From NCBI RefSeq assembly GCF_032854445.1, contig NC_088296.1, positions 23,093,544 to 23,157,543 of the forward strand: a stretch of 64,000 nucleotides of DNA, written 5' to 3'. The notes beneath the pieces were generated by a model. That model was given only the letters and a program-made list of their open reading frames with translations, did not search any database and was not told the origin of the DNA. A program made the translations under genes and the position numbers. This stretch comes from Liolophura sinensis. Lineage: Eukaryota; Mollusca; Polyplacophora; Chitonida; Chitonidae. The stretch's first letter is position 1. Each line of letters opens with the position of its first letter. This document shows, piece by piece, positions 18,573-28,700 of the stretch.

Positions 18573-19115
18573 TTAGAATCTGTAGCAGCGAGTGAGAAAA
18601 TTGGCAACAGCCTGAAAAACTTTGTTGTCATTTCTGACTGGTTTTAAAACCGTGTCTTCTGACGGGTTCCTAACACCCACACGAGTTAATTCTGCGTAAA
18701 ATATGCGCCTGGCGTCAATATGACGTCTACAACGAAAAAGAACGTGCGTAACAGTATCTTCTACAAAACATTCCTCACAATGACCCGTGTCATGAAGATT
18801 GATTTTATGCAAATAGCTGTTTGTTTTAATGTGACCAGACAAGAGTCTAAATACGAGTATTTCGTCACAGCGACAGGTGAGAGAGAGATTGTAGCTTACA
18901 GAGATTTGAGGGTTGTGAGAGTGAAAGAATCTTCCTGTAACAGAGTTATCCCATTCATTTTGCCATACTGGTATACATTTCGGTTTGACATAACTAACAG
19001 CTTCTTGTACAGACAACGGGGTGGTGTGGGATATATTGGGTAGATCAAGGGCCTTTTTGGCCAGTTTGTCGGCCAACTGATTTCCGTTAACACCAATGTG
19101 CTTAATGGAGGGTGG
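18573..19115 (-). pseudogene. RNase H end and zinc-knuckle tail of a non-LTR retrotransposon
   Basis: Minus strand from about 19115: 'IKHIGVNGNQLADKLAKKAL', the last RNase H block with its Asp. The frame then runs to the stop at 18573 and includes 'RLLSGHIKTNSYLHKINL', 'GHCEECFVEDTVTHVLFRC' and 'RRIFYAEL'. The C-x2-C...H...C arrangement is the C-terminal finger of I/jockey-type elements that carry RNase H. It is a different LINE lineage from that at 171-3663, which shows no such end. The copy is 5'-truncated at about 19115. The 167-residue frame is intact, so this copy may be fairly young. Confidence 0.75.
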
Positions 19116-19164
19116 GGGGTGGGGGGATGGAAGTCTGTGGAGTGATCTGACTTATAACATAACT

Positions 19165-19278
19165 CAACAAAGGGAGATAATCTACTCACAAGGCGCACTT
19201 GTCGTGTTCTGCAGGATTCCAGAATACATTAATACCCCACGTGGTCGTTGTTGTCCAGTGATGGGAAGTATTTTGTCT
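19165..19278 (+). mobile_element. MITE-like fragment
   Basis: 'aaagggagataatctactca', 'ttctgcaggattccagaata' and 'cacgtggtcgttgttgtcca' match the inner part of the elements at 16336-16905. The ends are missing. Confidence 0.6.
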
Positions 19279-19439
19279 GATGCAAGATGCAAGTGGAAAA
19301 GAAAAAATAAAGAAAATAATGGGATATACTACATGATAGGTTTTCACAGCTGGACAATTACAGAAATTAGTGTTAAGGATTTGTACAAGACACAAGTTGA
19401 GGGCGGGGGTGAGGGGTGCTAGCGGAATAACACAAGCTC

Positions 19440-20707
19440 CTTATATGCCTTTAACATATGGTTCAGGTTAGGACTACGTCTACGAATCTTCTATGTCGGA
19501 CCAGTGATAAGATTGATCTATAATATTTGTGTTGCTCAAAATGATGTCACAAAGGCTTGGTGGGTCAGTATTGGTGAGGTTATGTGGTCGACAGAGTAAG
19601 CTGATAAGACATTAAAATTATTTTCAAGTGGAAACATGATTGCATATTTCACTGTATCTAGAGGCAGTGCGGTGTTCCTTTATTCTCGTTATAGGGCATC
19701 TATCAGTTTTACCAATGTATTCTGATAAACAAGCTGGGCAGGAAAATTTACAAACAACACACCTTTTGAATTGCACTGAGGTAGGATCATTTGTGTCTGT
19801 AACAAAACTGGTCTGGGTGGTCAGCCACTGATAAACAAAGACAACTGGCTTGTTAAGTGGACTACTTATCCGTGAGACACACTGCGTAGCAAGGTACTCC
19901 CCTTCATTGCCAATATTGGGAAGCCACGTCCAGAGTTCTATCTTCTAGTTGTTTGCTTTGTGGTCCAAATTTCGGCGAACAGGTTTCTAGTAGACGTTTG
20001 CCAGTAGGTTTAGTGTGGACATTCCAGAAAAGAAGCTTTGCAATGCACTTCAAGTCATAATTAAAAGCCGTTTTGTCTGAACATATTTTTAAGGCTCTAA
20101 ATACAAGAGATCGTACCCATTGTATTTTCCTATTCCAAGGCTTAAAACTATAAAAAATGAACATAATGATCTGTGTTGGTGGGTTTTATGGGGATTGATG
20201 TAGATGAACAGAAAACAGATATATCTAGGAAGTGGACTAAATTACTATTAACAAATATCTATTTAGTAAAAACACCCGAAGAATTAAAAGGAGTTCAGTA
20301 TATTAGGAATTTTATCAAAGTCACGTGGCTTAGCCAGAACTAATGTGTCATCAACATACCTGAGATAAACTTTAATGGTTTAATCCTGGATAAATCTGTC
20401 TAATATTTGCATTTCAAGTTCGGTGAAAATTATATTATCCAGGACAGAACCAAGTGAAGGCCCCAAAGCTACTTCATCAATACCTTGGTCAAGTCCGTTT
20501 TTGGAAGGAAATGGTGTTCTAGTACAGGTTTCCTTGATCAGGTTTTTCCAAAGAGCTTTTGTTCAGTTTCGTGATCAATGAGTTCCCTTTGTATACTTTA
20601 AATAATTTCAATAGTTTTAGATACAGCGATCCTACACCAATAGAAATAAATCTGTTGCCATTGTCAAAACCAGTTCTCTTAGGATAATGATGGGCTCTGC
20701 AACCCAC
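19440..20707 (-). pseudogene. Penelope-like element: RT and GIY-YIG endonuclease
   Basis: Read on the minus strand in several frames. About 20485-20330 gives 'LGPSLGSVL' and 'KVYLRYVDDTLVLAKPRDF', containing the RT catalytic Y-V-D-D. 20160-20030 gives 'SFKPWNRKIQWVRSLV' and 'RALKICSDK', the conserved block after the Penelope RT. 19730-19640 gives 'CPACLSEYIGKTDRCP' and 'ITRIKEHRTASRY', a GIY-YIG nuclease core with the catalytic Arg and Glu positions visible. This order is diagnostic for endonuclease-bearing Penelope-like elements. Stops and frameshifts make it inactive. The 5' end is lost at the start of the 74-bp array (about 20708). Confidence 0.8.
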
Positions 20708-22178
20708 ACTTGAGTATATGAATTTGAGATCATGATCACTACAATTACTGGTCAGTATGTTTTGTCACCACTGCAGCCCACACATGAGTATAGGAATTTG
20801 AGATCACGATGACTATAATCACGGGTCAGTAGCCTATGTTTTGTCACCACTGCAGCCTACACATGAGTATAGGAATTTGAGATCACGATGACTATAATTA
20901 CTGGTCAGTATGTTTTGTCACCACTGCAGCCCACACATGAGTATAGGAATTTGAGATCACGATGACTATAATCACGGGTCAGTATGTTTTGTCACCACTG
21001 CAGCCCACACATGAGTATAGGAATTTGAGATCACGATAACTATAATTACTGGTTAGTATGTTTTGTCACCACTGCAGCCCACACATGAGTATAGGAATTT
21101 GAGATCACGATGACTATAATCACGGGTCAGTATGTTTTGTCACCACTGCAGCCCACACATGAGTATAGGAATTTGAGATCACGATAACTATAATTACTGG
21201 TTAGTATGTTTTGTCACCACTGCAGCCCACACATGAGTATAGGAATTTGAGATCACGATGACTATAATCACGGGTCAGTATGTTTTGTCACCACTGCAGC
21301 CCACACATGAGTATAGGAATTTGAGATCACAATAACTATAATTACTGGTTAGTATGTTTTGTCACCGCTGCAGCCCACACATGAGTATAGGAATTTGAGA
21401 TCACGATGACTATAATCACGGGTCAGTAGCCTATGTTTTGTCACCACTGCAGCCCACACATGAGTATAGGAATTTGAGATCACGATGACTATAATCACGG
21501 GTCAGTATGTTTTGTCACCACTGCAGCCCACACATGAGTATAGGAATTTGAGATCACGATGACTATAATCACGGGTCAGTATGTTTTGTCACCACTGCAG
21601 CCCACACATGAGTATAGGAATTTGAGATCACGATGACTATAATCACTGGTCAGTATGTTTTTTCACCACTGCAGCCCACACATGAGTATAGGAATTTGAG
21701 ATCACGATGACTATAATCACGGGTCAGTATGTTTTGTCACCACTGCAGCCCACACATGAGTATAGGAATTTGAGATCACGATAACTATAATTACTGGTTA
21801 GTATGTTTTGTCACCGCTGCAGCCCACACATGAGTATAGGAATTTGAGATCACGATGACTATAATCACGGGTCAGTAGCCTATGTTTTGTCACCACTGCA
21901 GCCCACACATGAGTATAGGAATTTGAGATCACGATGACTATAATCACGGGTCAGTATGTTTTGTCACCACTGCAGCCCACACATGAGTATAGGAATTTGA
22001 GATCACGATAACTATAATTACTGGTTAGTATGTTTTGTCACCGCTGCAGCCCACACATGAGTATAGGAATTGGAGACCACGATGGCTATAATTACTGGTT
22101 AGTATGTTTTGTCACCACTGCAGCACACACATGAGAATAAGAGTCTGAAATCATGACGACTATGATTACTGGTCAGTT
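20708..22178. repeat. 74-bp tandem array, about 20 copies
   Basis: The PstI-like core 'ccactgcagcccacacatga' recurs every 74 bp, or 79 where 'agcct' is inserted after 'gtcagt'. Variants alternate: type A 'actataatcacgggtcag' and type B 'actataattactggttag'. The end copies are the most diverged, as expected for an array homogenised by unequal exchange. Confidence 0.95.
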
Positions 22179-22217
22179 ATTTCTCATGAGATATTTGAAA
22201 TTGATCGAAGAAAATAT

Positions 22218-22517
22218 TTATTTGTTTCTGTATTTATTTGATTGGGTGTTTTGGGAAATTGGCCTTGCGAGTATTTACTTAGCATGTTCCATTTGATGCA
22301 CAGCTGGTATACGAAAGTCTTTTTCGATGCATAGATTTCAAGTCGTACTCGAAGAATATTTGACTTATACGACGGTGGCCACCCTTATGGTGTGAGGAAA
22401 CTTGGCAAAGTCGGGAGGAAATCTGCGACTGTCCGACCATGCGATCGAAAAGAAAGATAGCAATGGTTAGAATTGAACACACAGCCAGTGCATTATTGAG
22501 GGGCTCCTGTGTCATTG
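22218..22517 (-). mobile_element. SINE copy with an internal insertion
   Basis: Minus-strand SINE of the common family. The tail 'atttatttgattgggtgttt' (about 22232) is separated from the body ('gtactcgaagaatatttgac', 22346) by about 90 bp of foreign sequence. The head runs to about 22517. Confidence 0.75.
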
Positions 22518-22711
22518 TGTTACCAAACATATTTACACATAGTTGACTGGAAGATTTGATTAATTAGGTTAATTAATAATTTAATAAGATTTATTAGATT
22601 TTAAGGTTCATTTTAAACAGTTTTCATTTACTTCCAAAGTTTTACTTGCAAAAAATTTTATGTTATTTGTAACTATTATTATTTAGTTTATATGTTTATT
22701 CACGTTCTGTA

Positions 22712-22971
22712 GGCCTCCGTGGCTGAGAGGAGTTAGCGCGCCAATGCTGGGCAATGGTCAAGGAGCTTCTCACCAATGCAGACACTGTGAGTTGAAGTCC
22801 AGCTTACGCTGGGTTCCTCTCCGACCTTACGTGAGAAGGTCATCTAGCAACCAGTGTATGGTTGTTGGATTCCTACTTGGTTTCTCCTACAATAATGCTG
22901 GTATCCGTCGTATAAGTAAAATATTATTGAGTGCGGTGTAAAACACCAGTCCCATAAATCAATAAATAAAT
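22712..22971 (+). mobile_element. Full-length tRNA-derived SINE
   Basis: Plus-strand copy starting 'ggcctccgtggctgagagga' (A-box region), with 'gtgagttgaagtcc' as a B-box-like block about 85 bp in, then the shared body, 'gtcgtataagtaaaatatta', 'gtaaaacaccagtc' and an AATA-rich tail. Confidence 0.85.
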
Positions 22972-22974
22972 TCA

Positions 22975-24010
22975 TTCATGCTTAATCTTTAAAACATGGA
23001 TATACATGTATAACTTAGATTAGGGCCTGGAAACTAAACACCTGTCTAAACACGATTCGCATGAGAAAGGTTTGTATTACAATGTGTTATCACATATTTT
23101 GACATATAGAGTTAGGAAAATAAACGTTTAAATCATCTTTTACAATTTGACTTCAGACAAAAATCAGATTTGTGGAACCGGTGCCACGTGTGTTCTGTAT
23201 AATGGTATATGTTACTTTAACCCTGACCTTAGAAATAAGCGATGTTATTCAAAATTTTAATGTAAAATATTTGTGATACCAATCAAAGTTTCCATAAAAA
23301 TGTTTTGGGCCCAAACAAGAAAACTATACAAGCAATTAAACATTTGTAACCGAATCAAACCTATACATATGTTGGGTACATTTGGAAAGGTCAACTGTGT
23401 TGATTTAAACCGTTTATACGAAGTCAAATGCAGTTCTAGGGCAAAAATGACCTGTATTTTTTTCGTTTTGAAATTTCAGTTTTATTTTCTGTCGTCTGTG
23501 TCAATCAATTCAAAATTGATCATCGATGAGAAAATTGTTGATGTTGCGCTTAGGTGGGAATGAAAGTAAAACTGGACTATCACCTTGATTTATCGACATA
23601 TTTTAACAAAAAGAAGCATAGCGCGTTAAGATGCATGTCTACATAAGCTGTATATAAACTTTCAAAGTCGACTAAACAATGACATGAGTTCTGAAAACAC
23701 CTAAGCAAAACAAAGCAAAAACAAGAAAAACTTTTAGACATTTGTGACATTTCCTTTACAAAACTTATACTATAATACATACATAGGTACATGTCACAGT
23801 GCTTCTGGTTTCATCCTTGTCATACCTAAACTTTTGCCTTCATCTTTAATTTAACACAACAGTATCCTACTAAATATTGTTGACAATTCGTTGGCAGTAG
23901 GCAGTTAATATGCAAGCAGGTTGTTTTTGATTGGATGAGCTAGGACTTAGCTAGAGATAAGGGCAGCAGTAACACGCTGTTGTGTGGTCTCACACAGAGT
24001 AACAGAGACC
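22975..24010. other. No gene recognised
   Basis: AT-rich. The plus frame 23273-23563 and minus frame 23580-23792 have no recognisable family and no good splice context. Confidence 0.4.
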
Positions 24011-24012
24011 AG

Positions 24013-24134
24013 GGGCTCCTTTTACAAAGCACACAGAGCGCTGTGTACACGTAGCTACAACAACGATGTAATACCTATGGTACTGGTTGCCATGGAGACT
24101 GCGTGCTGCGTGCGTTTTGTGAAACAGGCCCCAG
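24013..24134. mobile_element. Short MITE, about 122 bp
   Basis: Begins 'ggggctccttttacaaagc' and ends 'gttttgtgaaacaggcccc', imperfect terminal inverted repeats of about 19 bp. The inside is non-coding ('cgctgtgtacacgtagctac'). Confidence 0.7.
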
Positions 24135-24390
24135 GTGGAATCATTCTGGAGGAGAACCATTGCCCCGAGTGTCTAAGGGCACGCTTTCTGGAGTACTTTT
24201 GTCTTCCTGGAAAGAAACAATAAAGTAACTATTTATCACTTTGATATCTGAGCATTTAGTGGCAAAATTCCACGTGTATAACATCTTCTTGAAAACATTA
24301 GTGGGATTAATCGCGTTAGAAAGAAAAGGAGCTGGCGACGAGGCTGACACCCTGCCCTTCGTTAAATATAATAAAGACTTAACAGCACAG

Positions 24391-24462
24391 AGTAAAACCA
24401 GAGCAACGTCTGCAGTCTGTAGACGTCTCCAGATAATTGGCAAATGGTCATACGTAACTTGA
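24391..24462. repeat. Dispersed repeat, partial copy 3
   Basis: 'aaaccagagcaacg' and 'ataattggcaaatggtcata' match the copies at 4684 and 6768. Confidence 0.5.
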
Positions 24463-24661
24463 GGAAATGCAGCCTCCTCTCAACTCTAACTTTTTATGCA
24501 CTTTTTAGCAAATTACGCATGCCCTACCACCATGGCTTTAGGCAAAATTTGGTAAAAAATATTGCAGTGAGGTTAATTGCAATTTATGTGACGTCAATGG
24601 TTCAGAATTCCTCAAAATGCTGAGTGCCATCACATTTAACAAAGAATAAAACCATGCAACG

Positions 24662-24710
24662 GGACGAGGCGTCGGGGGACAAGGCGTCGGGGGACAAGGC
24701 GTTGGGGGTT
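24662..24710. repeat. 16-bp tandem repeat, 3 copies
   Basis: 'gacaaggcgtcggggg' repeated head to tail with two substitutions. Confidence 0.9.
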
Positions 24711-24964
24711 CTTAGTTCACCAGCAGAATCCTGCATCATGCAAATAACAATAAACAAAATACCAAAGTGACAACAGTTGTGATACAGTTGCTGTGTGTGG
24801 GGTGATGGGGATGGCACGAGTAGTGATAGGGATGCAACAAGTATTGATGGTGTCGCTGTGCCTACAGTGATGGAAATGTTGTATGTGCTGATGACGATTG
24901 TTACATGAAGTGAAGGGGGTGCAACGAGGTCAGCTTTCCAGTGCTTGTACTAGCAGCTGTTAGT

Positions 24965-25042
24965 GGGAATTTCCCTTTAGCTCAGTTTTGTAGAGCGCTG
25001 GACTTCGGTTGCTGAGACTCTCGAGTTCAGATCCTGGTGTGA
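24965..25042 (+). mobile_element. tRNA-like sequence, probably a SINE head or tRNA relic
   Basis: 'tttagctcagttttgtagag' resembles a tRNA A-box/D-arm and 'gagttcagatcctgg' a B box, 45 bp apart. The acceptor stem does not pair and the anticodon arm is irregular, so it is not a working tRNA gene. Confidence 0.5.
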
Positions 25043-25718
25043 TACATGTAGCAATATACTTTAACCATTACATGGTACCATGACCAAGTACGTTGCAAAA
25101 GCGTGGGACTGTGGACTTGTGAAGAGCCACATATGGGAAGGGAGGGATCTAAGCGGGGAGAAGTGTAACGGAAGCAGTTATTTCCAGTGCTAAACTAGCG
25201 ATGATGTTCTACTAGAATAACATCTTTGCGTGTTATGTTATTGAAAACAATATTTGACCTATCGTGACCGAGACTGATTGATGGGCCTGTGTTTCTAAGT
25301 ACATGTTTGAAGCAAATTCCGTGATGGCTTAAACCAAAATCCAGTAGGCCTCCTCTGAATTAAGCCTGTTCCCCTTGTCACAAGACGGCAGATATGATGT
25401 AAAGCTTGATGATTTTTTCAAGCAGCTGGACCTGAGCGGTATGCAGTATGCAGTATGTAGCATGTATAGCACGACACTGACGACACTGACGTTCTACGGA
25501 ACAGAATATAGAAAAACATGACAACAGACAGAATAGCTCATGTTGGCTTCCCCTTCGGTAGTACATGGGATGGTCTGTCAGCAGCTTCTGGATTGTCGTG
25601 GGTCTCACCCCGGTTCACACAATTATGTGTTACAAAGTTCTTAATGACTCGTGTACTTTCCAAACATGAGATGTTACTAAGACATTGACAATTTCCAGAT
25701 GTCCCGTACAATCACTGC

Positions 25719-25781
25719 TTACTCCAGAAAACGTGTCAATTTAATTGCACATGACCCCAGTGGAGGTAATTCAGTGCAGCT
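25719..25781 (-). CDS. Ig membrane protein exon 5: terminal cytoplasmic exon
   Basis: Entered in phase 0 after the pyrimidine-rich 'ctttcttttctgcatag', it encodes 20 residues including 'CTELPPLGSCAIKLT' and stops at TAA (25721-25719). The intron before it is only 106 bp. A weak donor overlaps the stop (GGA|GTAAGC), so an alternative longer tail is possible. No tyrosine-based signalling motif is visible. Confidence 0.5.
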   Translation of the reverse strand, partial: SCTELPPLGSCAIKLTRFLE

Positions 25782-28700
25782 CTATGCAGAAAAGAAAGAA
25801 AACTGTTAAGTAAACTACCTATGTTTTCCTCTCAAATAGCACCAAACATTAAAGTTCAAGTAAAAGCGACATTGGAAAACGACTTACATCAGCATTTCCA
25901 GGTCTTCTATTCGCCGCTCTTTCATTGGACCCTGGATGACATATACAAACAGACTGAAGATGAGGCTAGGTTAAGGGCTGTATAATAGGTGACAACAAAG
26001 TTTTTCATTAACGATAGAAAACATGTATGTGGGTCAGAAATTTACTCTCTTTACGCGATAAATTAAAATAGGTTTGACCATTGTCGGGAAAATATTTAAA
26101 GCACAAGAATATAACAATACTTTTTTTCGACGGGAGCAAAATGGTCTGAACTTTAATAGCTTATGAAAGAGACAAGGATTTATTTGACAGCACTGTAATC
26201 CAGTCATATTGTCGGCATATAATTGAAATTAGCTCTTGTGTAATACAGTCAAACTTTTCCATTTCTCGCCCACTGGTTGAAGACAAGCGCGAGTTAACTA
26301 GACCATTAGAGGCAAAGACCTTTATAACTTTACCACAACCGGGTCCTCAGCATGTAATAGTATGTCTGTAATAAGGTGGGTAAATGTGTTCCATAGATCT
26401 GGATGTGGTAAGAGATCAGGACGTGCTGCACGCACAACTACGTGAAGATGTGGTAAGACAGCCGGACGTGCTGCACACACAACCACTTGAAAATGTGGTA
26501 AGAAATCTGGACGTACTGCACTCACAACCACGTGAAGATGTGGTAAGAGATCCAGACGTGCTGCACACACAACCACGTGAAGATGTGGTAAGAGATCCGG
26601 ACGTGCTGCACGCACACACACGTGAAGATGTGGTAAGACATCTGGACGTGCTGCACGTACAACCACTTGAAAATGTGGTAAGAGATCCAGACGTGCTGCA
26701 CACACAACCATGTGAAGATGTGGTAAAAGATCCGGACGTGCTGCACGCACAACCACGTGAAAATGTGGTAAGAGATCCGGACGTACTGCACGCAAAACCA
26801 CGTGAAGATGTGGTAAGAGATCCGCATATCCTGCGCGAATACACACGTGAAGAAGTGTTAAGAGATCTGGACGTGCTGCACGCACAACCACGTGGAGAAA
26901 TGTTAAGAGATCTGGATGTGCTGCACGCACAACCACTTGAAGAAGTGGTAAGGGATCCGGACGTGCTGCACATACAACCACGTGAAGATGTGGTAAGAGA
27001 TCTGCATATCCTGTGCGGACACACACGTGAAAAATGTGGTAAGAAATTCGGATATATGGTGTGCACAAACAGGTAACTATGCGAAGAAAAATCCAGAGGC
27101 GTGGTACGCACGTGAAGATGTGATGAGAGATCCGAAGGTGCGGGTGTGGTACACCCAGCTGATGTAAGAAGGAAATCCCGATATTTGATACACAGCCCAA
27201 TGTGCATATCTCATGAGGTACATGTACACCGGTAAACGGTGAGGCCAGATGTCAATTATGAATGCATTATGAGCTGCGGTGGGCATACCTACGTAAAGTT
27301 AAGAAGGAAAACCTGGATAAGGCGCCCATAAACATGCGCAAATGTGATAAGGTACACCATGACACGCAATAGTTTCTGTAAGTTGAGACAATGTTAATGT
27401 ACGTACCATTTCTGTGGCACATTTTGTATATTACCATACTAGTTATTACAACGCATAGGAGCAGTGCACAGATGCCAGTGCCAGCCTTCCAACCTAAAAA
27501 GAAAAAAAATTAGATTTGCACTAATAAATTGTCCGATAAAAAAGTCAAATCGTCAGTGTACAAATTTCAGACTTTTGAGAACAAAATATTCCGATTGTAG
27601 TTGTTTCTAAATGTTTGATTTAAATGTTAAGACGTTTGATAAGTATGTCTCCAGATTCAGATCTGCTCTTAGAGATTAAGACGAAAATGAACACCAACAT
27701 GAGACCATGTAACAGCCGGCGTATTTTGTCGCTCAAGAAGCACAACCTGTGTAAATAAGTAAGACACAACATCATTGATGAGTAAGACACAACCTCATTG
27801 ATGAGTAAGACACAACCTCATTAATTCTTACCTACACAAATGTCATCAGTTTCAGACTCTGTCACGTTTCTCTTTCCCTGACCTGAAGTGTATACAATAG
27901 GGCATGCAGAAGAGCCGTATCATTGGATTCTCAAGTGACATTAATAACTACTTCATCTTTTACCTTAATGTATGTGTACAGGTATATATACATAGACATT
28001 ATCACAAGAATCTGTGATCCGCGATGATGTATCAACTGGAGTTGTCTCAGGCAGGCCTGTCGTATCAGGAACAGCGAGAGAGATGCGATAAGCCGACCTC
28101 AGGCAACGAGAGCTGACACAACATCGCAGGACACATGATAATCTGTTTATCATGTGCCTTAATTTCTAAGTGGTAATCTGATATAGTTTTACTTCAGTTT
28201 GATGGGCAATGTTCTCCGTATTTACATACATAACCACATCTCGTATGGTTATTCCCAAATGACGTTGGGAATCTAGAGCTGGTACAGCCACTTGAGTGTT
28301 ACCGTTGTCCCGAGATTTGAAGGTATGCCGAATGCGTATCTGTGTTAAGGTTATGTTATAAAACAGTTGTTATCTGTGTATGTATTATGACAGAGAACAG
28401 TATTACTTTTGTCATAAAGGAATACAACATCTATGTGATCTCCTATGTTGAACTGTATTTAACATACACTTGTACACTGTAATAATATTTAACAGGAAAT
28501 CTCTGGTACGAAATAAGCTTGATTTCTACTGTCTTTTTCGTATGGTAGTACACAGTGTTGGTTTGTTGTTGGTTGTATGTTGGCATACAACTGAATATGT
28601 AGTACATTTAACTCTCCCACTTAAATCATATTATATTGCTGTTAAACGATCAAACAAACAATATTGGAAGTGTAACATTAGTCATTGTTTCAGGCAACAG

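Noticed and set aside
23984-24223. 79-codon plus-strand frame as a small cysteine-rich protein
   Set aside because: Most of it is a 122-bp MITE with inverted ends, and the frame is incidental.
24965-25042. Functional tRNA gene
   Set aside because: A-box and B-box like sequences are present, but the acceptor stem does not pair and the anticodon arm is irregular.
26322-27207. Long open frames on both strands (292, 263 and 230 codons) as protein genes
   Set aside because: They lie wholly in a 45-bp tandem repeat whose unit simply lacks stops in several frames. There is no start context, splice support or known domain, and the region is an intron of the Ig gene.
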